Shown here one piece after another: positions 39,092-48,306 of a DNA stretch of 64,000 bases. Position numbers and translations under genes: made by a program. The first letter of the stretch is position 1, and each line of letters starts with the position of its first letter. The notes under the pieces are model-generated. The model worked only from the letters and a program-made list of their open reading frames with translations, was not told the DNA's origin and made no database searches. Source of the stretch: Streptomyces rhizosphaerihabitans (lineage in GTDB: Bacteria > Actinomycetota > Actinomycetes > Streptomycetales > Streptomycetaceae). The stretch lies in the NCBI RefSeq assembly GCF_025399795.1, contig NZ_JAODTZ010000049.1, positions 1 through 64,000 on the forward strand, in the 5' to 3' direction.

Positions 39092-40726
39092 CTAGGAGGA
39101 ATACCCGACAGTTTCCGGGGTGATTTCTTTCAGTTCTCCTCCTTCCAGCAGCAGTCGGCGCGTGATGCCGATCGACTCCAGGAAGGGCATGTCGTGGCTG
39201 GCGACGATCAGTGCCCCCTCGTACGACTCCAGGGCCGTGGTGAGCTGGCGGACGCTCGCCATGTCGAGGTTGTTCGTGGGCTCGTCGAGCATCAGGAGCT
39301 GCGGCGCGGGGTCGGCCAGCATCAGGGCCGCGAGCGCCGCGCGGAAGCGTTCGCCGCCGGAGAGCGTCGCCGCCCGCTGGTCGGCCTTCGCGCCCTTGAA
39401 CAGGAAGCGGGCCAGACGCGCCCGGATCCGGTTGTTGGTGGCGGCGGGCGCGTACCGGGCCACGTTCTCGGCGACGGTCCGCGCGTCGTCGAGCACGTCG
39501 AGCCGCTGCGGCAGGAAGCGCAGGGGCACATGGGCGCGGGCCTCACCGGACACGGCGTCCAGCTCCCCGGCGATCGTCCGCAGCAGCGTCGTCTTTCCCG
39601 CTCCGTTGCGCCCGATCAGCGCGATGCGTTCGGGTCCGCGCAGATCGAACACGCCGTCCACCCGCGCGCCGTACCTCAGCTCCAGCCGGTCGAGGGTCAG
39701 GACGGTGCGCCCCGGCGGTACGGCCGTGTACGGCAGGTCGATCCGGATCTCGTCGTCGTCCCGTACGGCCTCCGCCGCCTCGTCGAGACGCTCCTTCGCC
39801 TCGCTGAGCTTCTCCTCGTGCATGGTGCGGTGCTTGCCCGCGGACTCCTGGGCCGCCCGCTTGCGCGCACCCATGACGATCTTCGGCTCGCGCTTCTGCT
39901 CGAACATCTTCTGGCCGTACCGCTTGCGCCGGGCCAACTTGACCTGCGCGTCGACCAGTTCGCGTTTCTGTTTCTTCAGATCGGACTCGGCGACGCGCAC
40001 CATGCGCTCCGCCGCCTCCTGTTCGCCGGCGAGCGCCTCCTCGTACGCGGAGAAGTTCCCGCCGTACCAGGTGACCTCACCGGACCGCAGATCGGCGATC
40101 TGGTCGACCAGGTCCAGCAGTTCGCGGTCGTGGCTGACCACGATCATGACCCCGGACCAGGCCTCCACCGCGGTGTACAGGCGCTGTCGCGCGTACAGGT
40201 CGAGGTTGTTGGTGGGTTCGTCGAGGAGGAGGACGTCGGGCCGGCGCAGCAGGAGCGAGGCCAGCCGCAGGAGCACCGATTCGCCGCCGGACACCTCGCC
40301 GATCGTTCGGTCCAACTCGATGTGGCCGAGCCCGAGTTCGCCGAGGGTCGCGCGGGCCCGCTCCTCGACGTCCCAGTCGTCGCCGACGGCGTCGAAGTGC
40401 TCCTCGGCCACGTCGCCCGCCTCGATCGCGTGCAGGGCGGCGCGGACAGCGGCGATGCCGAGTGCCTCGTCGACCCGCAGGGCGGTGTCGAGGGTGACGT
40501 TCTGCGGCAGATGGCCTACCTCGCCCGCGACCCGGACGGTGCCGTCCGCCGGGGTGAGTTCTCCGGCGATCAGCTTCAACAGGGTCGACTTTCCTGATCC
40601 GTTGACGCCGACGAGCCCGGTGGTGCCGGGTCCGAAGGCGATCTGGAGGTCGTCGAAGACCTCGGTGCCGTCCGGCCAGGCGAAGGACAGGGAGGTGCAG
40701 GTGATGGAGGTGGGGGACGCTGACAT
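39092..40726 (-). CDS. ABC-F family ATPase
   Basis: Encodes 544 aa with two nucleotide-binding domains and no membrane segments. NBD1: GVNGSGKST, signature SGGESVLLRLASLLL, Walker B VLLLDEPTNNLD. NBD2: GRNGAGKTT, LSGGERFRAALAAL, LLMLDEPTNNLD. A charged linker (DLKKQKRELVDAQVKLARRK) joins them. ABC-F proteins act on ribosomes; some confer antibiotic resistance by target protection. ATG at 40726 is chosen because a Shine-Dalgarno (GAGG) precedes it; an upstream in-frame start at 40831 is possible. Confidence 0.92.
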   Translation of the reverse strand: MSASPTSITCTSLSFAWPDGTEVFDDLQIAFGPGTTGLVGVNGSGKSTLLKLIAGELTPADGTVRVAGEVGHLPQNVTLDTALRVDEALGIAAVRAALHAIEAGDVAEEHFDAVGDDWDVEERARATLGELGLGHIELDRTIGEVSGGESVLLRLASLLLRRPDVLLLDEPTNNLDLYARQRLYTAVEAWSGVMIVVSHDRELLDLVDQIADLRSGEVTWYGGNFSAYEEALAGEQEAAERMVRVAESDLKKQKRELVDAQVKLARRKRYGQKMFEQKREPKIVMGARKRAAQESAGKHRTMHEEKLSEAKERLDEAAEAVRDDDEIRIDLPYTAVPPGRTVLTLDRLELRYGARVDGVFDLRGPERIALIGRNGAGKTTLLRTIAGELDAVSGEARAHVPLRFLPQRLDVLDDARTVAENVARYAPAATNNRIRARLARFLFKGAKADQRAATLSGGERFRAALAALMLADPAPQLLMLDEPTNNLDMASVRQLTTALESYEGALIVASHDMPFLESIGITRRLLLEGGELKEITPETVGYSS

Positions 40727-41059
40727 GAGTGCCTCGCGGTTGCTGGATGCGGTCGGGGGTACGCGTACGGGACACCGCGAGGCGACGACGATCCAGTTCG
40801 GAGGAGAGCTAGAAGGAGGCTCCGCACCCAAGGACGGCTCGAACGCCGAGGTCGCACGCAGCGCACACGCGGGCCGGACTGATCACAGATCCGGCTGTGT
40901 GACGCGGTGTCTCAGACCTCAGACGAGCAACGTCCTTCTCCATTCGACGGCAACAGAACCGCTATACACCGTAGGGGCGGCCCCGTGGGCTGTCAAAGGA
41001 TTAACGCTCCCCGACGAACCAAGACGACCAAGACGACCAAGACGAACCAAGGAGACCTC
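40727..41059. promoter_or_regulatory. divergent leader region of ABC-F and GPP34 genes
   Basis: This 333-bp gap contains the ABC-F leader hairpin (40731-40783) and, near the GPP34 gene, three exact 9-base repeats CCAAGACGA (41019-41045) followed by GGAGACC as ribosome site. No gene is supported, though a short leader peptide for the ABC-F gene cannot be excluded. Confidence 0.6.
40731..40783 (-). promoter_or_regulatory. leader hairpin covering the ABC-F ribosome-binding site
   Basis: GCCTCGCGGT (40731-40740) is the exact reverse complement of ACCGCGAGGC (40774-40783). In the mRNA the GAGG that should bind 16S rRNA is inside the 3' arm, five bases before the ATG. This arrangement is expected for translation attenuation, known for several ribosome-protection and rRNA-methylase resistance genes. 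Confidence 0.6.
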
Positions 41060-41740
41060 GTGCCGAACGGCTCGCTCACGTTGCCCGCCCGGCTCTACCT
41101 CCTGGCCTGGGACACCACGAAAGGGAAGATCACCGGGTCCACCCACCTCCATCACCTGGTGCGGGCCGGAGCCCTCACCGAGCTCGCCCAGCGCGGGCTG
41201 CTCGTCGACGACGACGGCATCGTCACTCCTGTGGACGCCGACTCCCGGACGGGGGACCTCGTTCTCGACGGGCTCCTGGAGCTCGTCGCGGAGTCCCGGC
41301 CCCGCAGGTGGAAGCCATGGGTCACGTCGTGGGCCAGGGTCACCCTGGACGCCGTACGTGCCCAGCTCGCCGCCGAGGGATATCTGCGGGCGGAGAAGAA
41401 GCGGGTCCTCGGGCTCTTCCCCTCCGTGGAGTACGAGCTGGACCGGGTGCCCGCCGTGCAGGCCCTGCGCGCGGAGGCGCGACAGGTGATGGAGGGGCCG
41501 GTGCCCGTCGCCGAGGTCTGTGACCGCGACGCGGCCCTCGTGGCCCTCGCCACCGCGGCCGAGCTCCGCACCCTCGCGTCGCCCAAGGAGCGCAAGCTCC
41601 ACAAGGCCCGCATCGACGAACTCACCGAACGCAGCGGCGCGGCGGCTCCGGCCCTGAGGAAGGTCATCCAGGAGGTCCGTACGGCCGTGATCGTGGCGGC
41701 CACGACGGCGTCGGCCACGGCCGCGACCACGGCGAACTGA
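41060..41740 (+). CDS. GPP34-family phosphoprotein-like protein
   Basis: Encodes 226 aa from GTG 41060 behind GGAGACC. The start SLTLPARLYLLAWDTTKGKI and GALTELAQRGLLVDDDGIVT are typical of GPP34 (Golgi phosphoprotein 3-like) proteins, which in eukaryotes bind PI4P; Streptomyces has several paralogues of unknown role. The C-terminus ends in an Ala/Thr-rich low-complexity stretch. Confidence 0.88.
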   Translation: MPNGSLTLPARLYLLAWDTTKGKITGSTHLHHLVRAGALTELAQRGLLVDDDGIVTPVDADSRTGDLVLDGLLELVAESRPRRWKPWVTSWARVTLDAVRAQLAAEGYLRAEKKRVLGLFPSVEYELDRVPAVQALRAEARQVMEGPVPVAEVCDRDAALVALATAAELRTLASPKERKLHKARIDELTERSGAAAPALRKVIQEVRTAVIVAATTASATAATTAN

Positions 41741-41953
41741 CCGGACGCGGTCCGAGGCAGCCCCAGAGAACGCGAGTTCCCGGCGCCCGTCTCAGGCCAC
41801 GGGCCCCTGGACGGCGGTGCGCCTCCGGCCGGGCGGACTCGCGGACGGCGGCGCGGTCCCGGGTACGCGGGTTCCCGGACGGTTTCGGCGCCTCCTGCGT
41901 ACATGTCGGATTCCTGCCAGCCCCGTCGTGCGGCACGTGTTTGGGTTCTGGTC

Positions 41954-42790
41954 ATGACCGACACCGAGCAGCTCCGCGAAACCGCCCTCGCCTTCCGTGC
42001 ACTGCATGTACCCGGCCACCCCCTCGTCCTGCCGAACGCCTGGGACGCGGCGAGCGCCCGGATCGTCGAAGAGGCCGGCGCGGCGGCGGTGGCGACGACC
42101 AGCGCGGGGCTGGCCTGGGCCCTGGGCGCGGCGGACGGGGGCCGGCTGGACAGGGAGGGTGCGCTCGCGGCAATCGCACGGATCGCCGCCGCGGTCGGGG
42201 TGCCGGTCAGCGCGGACATCGAGAGCGGGTACGCGCCCGACGCCCAGGGCGTGGGGGACACCGTCCGCGCGGTGCTCGCGACGGGCGCCGTGGGCGTGAA
42301 CATCGAGGACGCCCTCCACACGGAGGGCGCCGGGCCGCTGCGCCCGGTGGACGAACAGGCGGAGCGCATCGCGGCGGCCCGCGCGGCCGCCGACGCGGCG
42401 GACGTACCGCTGTTCGTCAACGCCCGCATCGACACGTTCCTGCGCGGCGCGGGCGGGGTGAAGGAGACCCTGGAGAGGGCCGCCGCCTTCCTTGCCGCGG
42501 GAGCCGACGGCGTCTTCGTCCCCGGAGCCGTCGACCCGGTGACCGTGAAGGCGCTCGTCGAGGGCATCGAGGGCCCCCTGAACATCCTGGTGGGTCCCGG
42601 AGCGCCGTCCGTCGACGAGCTGGCCGCCCTCGGGGTGGCCCGGATCAGCGCGGGTTCGAGCATCGCGGTGGCGGCGTACGGCCTGGTCCGGCGCGCCGCG
42701 CGGGAGCTGCTGGGTACGGGGACCTACGGGACCCTGGCCGGCGGGCTCGACTACGCCGGGCTCAACACGCTGATGGGCCACGGCGGTTGA
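41954..42790 (+). CDS. isocitrate lyase/PEP mutase superfamily enzyme
   Basis: Encodes 278 aa. VLPNAWDAASARIVEEAGAA is the usual substrate-loop start; VSADIESGYAP contains the Mg-binding acidic residues, and VGVNIEDALH the next. Members cleave C-C bonds of 2-methylisocitrate-like acids or form C-P bonds; the group here is usually annotated as isocitrate lyase/phosphoenolpyruvate mutase family and the substrate is unknown. The TRAIL-like catalytic loop is not obvious. Confidence 0.87.
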   Translation: MTDTEQLRETALAFRALHVPGHPLVLPNAWDAASARIVEEAGAAAVATTSAGLAWALGAADGGRLDREGALAAIARIAAAVGVPVSADIESGYAPDAQGVGDTVRAVLATGAVGVNIEDALHTEGAGPLRPVDEQAERIAAARAAADAADVPLFVNARIDTFLRGAGGVKETLERAAAFLAAGADGVFVPGAVDPVTVKALVEGIEGPLNILVGPGAPSVDELAALGVARISAGSSIAVAAYGLVRRAARELLGTGTYGTLAGGLDYAGLNTLMGHGG

Positions 42791-42815
42791 AGGCGCTGAA
42801 CGTACCTGCGCCGTT

Positions 42816-43232
42816 TCAGCAGGTGCCCCGCATGAGCTCCGCCAGATCGTGGTCCAGGTCCACCTGGAGGTGCTCCAGGCCGACCGGCACGAGCTCCGTG
42901 GTCTGCTGCAGGAAGTTCCGCACCTCGCCCGAGCGGACGTGCACCACGGCGGTGCCCTCGGGGGCGTGGAACTCCAGGACGGTGCGGTCGTAGCCGTACG
43001 GCCGCACCCGTACGTCTCCGTACCCCACCGAGTCGTCGAGGCCCGACACGAGCAGCTCACGGGCGAAGGTCCAGCAGACCTCCACGCCTTCGAGCGTGGC
43101 GGGTGCGGGGAAGGTCATGCGGACGGCGAACGGGTCGGTCCGGTCGTAGTGGAGCGTGGCCGGAATGCTCGGCATCCGCGGCGCGGCGGCGACGAGGCGG
43201 GCCTCTACGGGCTGCTCGATGACGGTGGACAA
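42816..43232 (-). CDS. ssgD: SsgA-like sporulation/cell-division regulator (SALP)
   Basis: Encodes 138 aa, full length for SsgA-like proteins. ATLHYDRTDPFAVRMTF, VCWTFARELLVSGLDD and YGDVRVRPYGYDRTVLEFHA are the family core. SALPs are unique to sporulating actinomycetes and control septum or wall processes. The assignment to SsgD rests on my memory of its neighbours in S. coelicolor and is less certain than the family. TTG start 43232; upstream 268 bp are shared with the divergent secreted protein. Confidence 0.85.
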   Translation of the reverse strand: MSTVIEQPVEARLVAAAPRMPSIPATLHYDRTDPFAVRMTFPAPATLEGVEVCWTFARELLVSGLDDSVGYGDVRVRPYGYDRTVLEFHAPEGTAVVHVRSGEVRNFLQQTTELVPVGLEHLQVDLDHDLAELMRGTC

Positions 43233-43500
43233 CGCCTTGCTCCCTTGTGACGGCTGAACGAACTCCGGGCGGATGAAGCCGGTCAATTGAAGAGACGGAA
43301 GAATGACCCGGCGCGTGCACCTCTGAGCCGAGTGACCTCTGTCACCGAAGTCATGCCGGGGAGATCCACTTTCCCCGGCCGTGGTGATTCCTTTCCGTTC
43401 CGCACTCACCCGACACCGAAGAGGACACCCGGGCAGGCCCCGAGGTTCCCGCGGGAGGCCATATAGACGCCATCGGGGGAGTGGACTAGCTTCGCCCGCC

Positions 43501-44604
43501 ATGAGGGGCTTGGGGAAGACGAGACGTACGAGCCGGACGATCGGCGTGGGAATGGGGGCGGCCGCACTCGCCGCGGCACTCGCGGTGGCGGTACCCGCGC
43601 AGGCGCACGAGGTTGCGCAGAAGGCGGCACGGACCCCGCACTGGGCGCTCAAGAACAGTGGCGTGGACGTCCGGTTCCGCGGGCTGTCGGCCGTCAGCAG
43701 GAACACCGCGTGGGTGGCCGGTTCGAAGGGCACCGTGCTGCGCACCACCGACGGCGGCGCGCTCTGGCGGAACGTGTCGCCGCCCGGGGCGGCGGACCTG
43801 GAGTTCCGCGACATCGAGGCGTTCGACGCGCGGCGTGCGGTGGTCCTGGCCATCGGCGAGGGCGAGGCCTCCCGCGTCTACCGGACCGAGGACGGCGGCG
43901 CCACCTGGACCGAGTCCTTCCGCAACACCGACGCCAAGGCCTTCTACGACTGCCTCACCTTCCTCGACCGGCGCCACGGACTGGCGATGAGCGACCCGGT
44001 GGACGGCCGGTTCCGCATCCTGTCGACCAGCGACGGCGGCCGCTCCTGGAAGGTGCTGCCCAGCGGCGGGATGCCCGCCGCGCAGGACGGCGAGGCCGGC
44101 TTCGCCGCGAGCGGCCAGTGCCTGGTGGGTTCGGGGCCCCGGGATGTGTGGCTGGCCACGGGAGGAGGCACACACGCGCGTGTGCTGCACTCCGCGGACC
44201 GCGGGCTGACCTGGACCGCCGTCGACACTCCGGTACCCGCAGGCGATCCGGCGCGCGGTGTCTTCGCCCTCGCCTTCCGCGACCGCGTCCACGGACTCGC
44301 GGTGGGGGGCGACTACCGCGCCGACCAGGCCTCACCGCAGGCCGCCGCGGTCACCGCCGACGGAGGCCGCACCTGGACCACCGCGGACCGGCCCCCGCCC
44401 GCCTACCGCTCCGGCGTCACCTGGCTTCCGCACAGCCGTACATCCGCCCTCGCGGTCGGCCCGACCGGCACCGACCTGACGACCGACGGCGGCCGCACCT
44501 GGCGCACCCTCGACACCGGCTCGTACGACACCGTGGACTGCACCCCGGACCTGGGCTGCTGGGCCTCCGGCGAGAAGGGACGGGTCGCGCGGCTGGAGGG
44601 CTGA
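43501..44604 (+). CDS. secreted beta-propeller protein with Asp-box (BNR) repeats
   Basis: Encodes 367 aa. A signal peptide (residues 1-36; hydrophobic AAALAAALAVAVPAQAHE) is followed by six Asp-box repeats: TTDGGALW, TEDGGATW, TSDGGRSW, SADRGLTW, TADGGRTW and TTDGGRTW. This is the YCF48/sialidase-type propeller, annotated in Streptomyces as 'oxidoreductase' or photosystem-stability-like, without shown activity. Extracytoplasmic. Confidence 0.87.
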   Translation: MRGLGKTRRTSRTIGVGMGAAALAAALAVAVPAQAHEVAQKAARTPHWALKNSGVDVRFRGLSAVSRNTAWVAGSKGTVLRTTDGGALWRNVSPPGAADLEFRDIEAFDARRAVVLAIGEGEASRVYRTEDGGATWTESFRNTDAKAFYDCLTFLDRRHGLAMSDPVDGRFRILSTSDGGRSWKVLPSGGMPAAQDGEAGFAASGQCLVGSGPRDVWLATGGGTHARVLHSADRGLTWTAVDTPVPAGDPARGVFALAFRDRVHGLAVGGDYRADQASPQAAAVTADGGRTWTTADRPPPAYRSGVTWLPHSRTSALAVGPTGTDLTTDGGRTWRTLDTGSYDTVDCTPDLGCWASGEKGRVARLEG

Positions 44605-44814
44605 GCCGTGCCGTCCCGTGCGGTCTCCTGCTGTCCCGTGCCGTCTCTTGCGGGCTTCTCCTGTCCCCTGCCGTGCCGTTGGGGCATGTGCACCGCGAGC
44701 GGACGGCGACGATCAGCCCCGGCGAGCCGTGTTCACGGCCGTTTCCCGCGAATTCCCGCGAAGGGCGCTCGGCCAGGTCACCCGTGGTCGTCCGTCCTTC
44801 GACGAGGGGGCTGA

Positions 44815-45621
44815 TCAGCCACGCCGCTGCCACCAGCGACGCTTCGGTTCGCGCGGCTGGGCAGAGGGTTCGGTCACCGCGAGGACGGGTGCGGTGTCCT
44901 GGCCGAGGGCGCGCAGGGCGGTACGGATCCGGTCGAAGGGCGCGATCGTGTGGTGGCCGTCTTCTCCGGGCAGTGCCACCCCGACGCAGACCAGCTTGAA
45001 GCTGTTCCCGTCGAGGGGGACGTCGATGAACACCGGTGCGCCGACGCAGCCTTGCGGCAGGGTTCCCGTCCAATGGACGCTGCCGTCGCCGGTGCGGGTG
45101 ACCTCGCCGAGGACGACAGCCTGATCGCGTGCGGGCCGCTTCCCGGTACCGACGTCGTGGCCCAGCAGATAGGCCGTGACCGGGTTCGGACCGAGGCCCG
45201 CGATGTCCTCCGGCCCGGCTGCGATGCCGTCGGTGATCTCGTCGGTCGTCCAGTGCCACCCCTTGCGAGCGCCGTGCGCGTGCAGCCCGCCGGTGGGCAT
45301 GACCGCGACTCCCAGGCCGTCGAGATGGGTCCACCCCCCGGCGAAGTCGAGCATCAGCAAGTTCTCCGAGCTCGGCACGGGTGCGCACAGGTCGTGCCGG
45401 AGGGTGAACTCGGCCGTCTCGACCTTCGTCGGCTCACTCGCGGTCACGAGGAACTGCCGGACGAACTCCCCCTCGGAGGTGGTGTCCACGAGGTCGTTGA
45501 ACCAGAAGGCGGTGGCGTGCTGTTCGTCGCGGTTGGCTCGTTTGAAGGGCAGCGTCGCGCGGCCGGCATGGCCGATTATCGCGTCGACGGTCTCGCCACG
45601 GAAGTCCGGCGTATCTGACAT
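44815..45621 (-). CDS. conserved hypothetical protein, trypsin-like fold possible
   Basis: Encodes 268 aa. No signal peptide. The second half contains beta-rich sequence and GSVHWTGTLPQGCVGAPVFI followed by FKLVCVGVALPGEDGHHTIA, reminiscent of the GxSGxP region of chymotrypsin-like proteases but with Cys/Val instead of Ser; proteolysis is doubtful. Basic C-terminal tail (KRRWWQRRG). Confidence 0.7.
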   Translation of the reverse strand: MSDTPDFRGETVDAIIGHAGRATLPFKRANRDEQHATAFWFNDLVDTTSEGEFVRQFLVTASEPTKVETAEFTLRHDLCAPVPSSENLLMLDFAGGWTHLDGLGVAVMPTGGLHAHGARKGWHWTTDEITDGIAAGPEDIAGLGPNPVTAYLLGHDVGTGKRPARDQAVVLGEVTRTGDGSVHWTGTLPQGCVGAPVFIDVPLDGNSFKLVCVGVALPGEDGHHTIAPFDRIRTALRALGQDTAPVLAVTEPSAQPREPKRRWWQRRG

Positions 45622-45766
45622 GGTTCGAGAGCGTAGCGAACGCCTGCCGACGACGAACGCGCAGGTCGGCCCCCTTCCGCGTTCAGAACCCGGGTCGGGG
45701 CCAACCACCCCTGCTCCGTCCCGCGGATGCGCTGTCCGCCCGCGTCCACCCCTTGGTGATCATGTC

Positions 45767-46753
45767 CTAGGGCGGTGTCGGCATCGTGACGTGCTGCCTG
45801 ACGAGTTCGTACGACCTCAATCGGTCGGTCAGCGCGTAGACGGGGGTCACCAGCATGAGCTCGTCCGCCCCTGTCAGGTCGACCAGGTGCGTCAGATGCC
45901 GCGCGACGGTCTCGGGTGCGCCGTGTGCCTGGTGTGCACGGAAGCTCGCCAGCGCCTGCGCCTCTTCCGCGGTGAAGGAGTGAGCCGCTGCTTCCGCGGG
46001 TGTGGGGAAGGGGATGTCGCCTCGCCCCTTGAGGAGTCCGGCCTTGACGACATCCATGGGGCCGGCGAGCCAGGAAGCCTCCTTCTCCGTCTCGGCGCAT
46101 ACCGTCTCCACGCAGATCAGCACGCGCGGGCGCGCGCACCAGGGGGAGGGGGAGAAACACCGGCGGTAGTGGCTGAGCGCGGCCAGGGTGTTGTCCGGGC
46201 GAATGTGATGGGCGAAGGCGATCGGCAGTCCGAGCTCCCCGGCGAGCGCGGCACCGGCTGTGCTCGAAGCCAGCAGCCACGGCTCCGGGAGCGGACCGAG
46301 CGCGACCTCGTCCACCAAGTGGCGCAGCGTCGAGGAGACATCGTCGCGGTACTCGTCGTCCGTCGTCGGCCCGGCCCCGCGGCGCAGGGCCCGCGCCGTG
46401 GACTCGTCGAAGGTTCCCGGGCCACGGCCGATGCCCAGGTCGATCCGTCCCTCGTGCAGTGCGGACAGCGTGCCGAACTGCTCGGCCAGCATGATCGGGG
46501 CGTGGTTGGGGGCGAGGACACCCCCGGAGCCGAGCCGTATGGACGACGTCAACGCGGCTGCGTGGGCGGTCAGAACGACGGGCGGGAACGCTCCGATGGC
46601 CGGAGAGTGATGGTGTTCGGCGTACCAGAGACGCAGAAATCCGAGGTCCTCGACGCGCCGGGCGAACGCGGCGGTGTCGCGCAACGTGTCTGCGGCCCGG
46701 GTGCCCGTCTGGACCATGGCCACTTCGAGCGCGCTGAGCGGAACAGTGATCAT
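45767..46753 (-). CDS. LLM-class flavin-dependent oxidoreductase
   Basis: Encodes 328 aa. The luciferase-like (alpha/beta) barrel is clear: PLSALEVAMVQTGTRAADTL at the start, WYAEHHHSPAIGAFPPVVLT, GSGGVLAPNHAPIMLAEQFG, and DLGIGRGPGT. It should use FMN or F420 for oxidation of an unknown substrate. ATG 46753 is chosen; ATG at 46776 is possible. It is divergent from a regulator gene with twin palindromes between them. Confidence 0.9.
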   Translation of the reverse strand: MITVPLSALEVAMVQTGTRAADTLRDTAAFARRVEDLGFLRLWYAEHHHSPAIGAFPPVVLTAHAAALTSSIRLGSGGVLAPNHAPIMLAEQFGTLSALHEGRIDLGIGRGPGTFDESTARALRRGAGPTTDDEYRDDVSSTLRHLVDEVALGPLPEPWLLASSTAGAALAGELGLPIAFAHHIRPDNTLAALSHYRRCFSPSPWCARPRVLICVETVCAETEKEASWLAGPMDVVKAGLLKGRGDIPFPTPAEAAAHSFTAEEAQALASFRAHQAHGAPETVARHLTHLVDLTGADELMLVTPVYALTDRLRSYELVRQHVTMPTPP

Positions 46754-46963
46754 TCGGTCAGTATAGGAATCGCCCATCAGTATCAAATGCCTTTGCTCGC
46801 AAGGAAGTTCGGCCTCCGCGCGGACCGCGGGGGCGCACGGCTCGGGGTGCTCGGGCCTGAACGAGGAACAGTTCCGGCGGACGCTCGGCCGCGGGCGCCC
46901 GGCACGCCCCCACACCCGGCACGCCCGACGCCCGGGGCGGCCCGCACTCCCGCCGGTAAAGGT

Positions 46964-47009
46964 GTAAAGGAATCCTTGACACGTTCGATCGTGTAAAGGC
47001 ATCCTTTAC
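46964..47009. promoter_or_regulatory. twin GTAAAGG...CCTTTAC palindromes
   Basis: GTAAAGGCATCCTTTAC (46993-47009) has perfect 7-bp arms around CAT. GTAAAGGAATCCTTGAC (46964-46980) is a copy with one arm mismatch, 29 bases upstream. The perfect copy ends two bases before the GTG start of the regulator-like gene. Likely operator pair of that protein or of a neighbour. Confidence 0.7.
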
Positions 47010-47011
47010 GT

Positions 47012-47641
47012 GTGACCGATTCTTCGCCGTCCCTCACGGCCGTCTGTGTCCAGCTCGCCGAGCAGGCATCGGCCCTGGCCGCCTCTCTGGGCAGCCCGGT
47101 GACCCCTCCCGCCTACCTCGACCTGGTCGGACGCGCCCAGGGCATCGATGCCCTGGGCGAACAGGTGCTCAAGCTGTGCGTCCAGCAGTCACGCGACGCC
47201 GGTCACACCTGGCAGGAGATCGGGGACCTGCTCGGAGTCACCCGCCAGGCCGCCTTCCAGCGGTTCGGCAAGCCCATCGACCCCCGAACCGGAGAACCCA
47301 TGGACAAGACGGTGCGCATGACCGACGCCGCGGAACGCGCCCTCACCATCGTCACGGCCGTCCTGGAGGACCGCATGGACGACGCCCGGCCGTCGTTCAA
47401 CGCGCAGGTCCTCGAGGCCTTCACCGACAAGGTCCGGGCCGATGGCCTGGCCACGGTCGCCGGACTCGTCGGCGCGTTCGAGGGCTTCGCGGAAGGCGAG
47501 CCGTTCGTCCGGCGCGTCGGCGACCACACCGTCGTCGACATCCCCCTGCGCTACGAGGCCGGTGACATGAAGGCCCGGGTCGCGTTCGACTCCGACGAGA
47601 AGGCCGCCGGAATCTTCGTCCTCGCGCCCGAGACCCCGTGA
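47012..47641 (+). CDS. HTH-DUF3887-like protein
   Basis: Encodes 209 aa. Residues about 45-90 form a sigma/Fis-like helix-turn-helix (HTWQEIGDLLGVTRQAAFQR), and residues about 115-205 look like a DUF3887/NTF2-like domain (DKVRADGLATVAGLVGAFEG, then HTVVDIPLRYEAGDMKARVA). With no room for a ribosome site between palindrome and GTG, the mRNA is probably leaderless. Autoregulation through the adjacent palindromes is likely. Confidence 0.75.
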   Translation: MTDSSPSLTAVCVQLAEQASALAASLGSPVTPPAYLDLVGRAQGIDALGEQVLKLCVQQSRDAGHTWQEIGDLLGVTRQAAFQRFGKPIDPRTGEPMDKTVRMTDAAERALTIVTAVLEDRMDDARPSFNAQVLEAFTDKVRADGLATVAGLVGAFEGFAEGEPFVRRVGDHTVVDIPLRYEAGDMKARVAFDSDEKAAGIFVLAPETP

Positions 47642-47757
47642 CGTGCGCGTCCATATCCGTTCCTATTCGTCCACGTGCGTCCGCGGCCAGGACGCGGATC
47701 CGCTGACGCGCCGACAGCAGCGGGCGGTCGGCCCGCAGCGAACACGAGGAGACGCAG

Positions 47758-48096
47758 TTGAGCCACGAGAGCACGACTCCCTATGACGACGGCGGCATCC
47801 GCTGCGACGAGCGGGGCCTCGCCATCCGGCGCTACTACCCGTGGGGGACGAAGTGGATCCCCTACACCTCGATCAGAGGCGTCAGCCGACTCCCCCTGAC
47901 CGGCGCGAACTCGGTCCGGAAGTGGCGCATCTGGGGGTCGGGAGACCTCGTCCACTGGTGGAACCTCGACGCGCGGCGGCCCCGTAAGAACATGGCGCTC
48001 GTGATAGACGTCGGACACCGTGTACGTCCCACGATCACGCCCGACGACCCGGACGCCGTCCGGCGCATCCTCGCCGAGCGCATCGACGGCGGGTGA
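47758..48096 (+). CDS. small PH-like domain protein
   Basis: Encodes 112 aa from TTG 47758 behind GAGGAGACG. Strand-rich sequence (GIRCDERGLAIRRYYPWGTK, IPYTSIRGVSRLPLTG) followed by a terminal helix (DDPDAVRRILAERI) suggests a bacterial PH-like fold. No enzymatic motif. Confidence 0.7.
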   Translation: MSHESTTPYDDGGIRCDERGLAIRRYYPWGTKWIPYTSIRGVSRLPLTGANSVRKWRIWGSGDLVHWWNLDARRPRKNMALVIDVGHRVRPTITPDDPDAVRRILAERIDGG

Positions 48097-48306
48097 TCGG
48101 GACCGGCCGGCTTGCCGGAGCGCGCGCACTCGCAGGTGTCTTCAGGCGGGCCCGTAGAGCTGCCGGGCTGGTTCAGGCCCAGCCGGAACGGTTTGAGCCG
48201 GCCCCGGTCGGCTCGTCCGCGGGCCCGCGGCGAGGAGGGCCGCGGAGTGGAGGGCCGTGGACCCCGTCATCGGGGATGTCGATCAGTCATTAGGCTCGTC
48301 CCCATC

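Noticed and set aside
44605..44700. Repeated CCGTGCCGTC-like segments downstream of the Asp-box protein
   Set aside because: Imperfect and short; no hairpin or regular period that would support a functional repeat.
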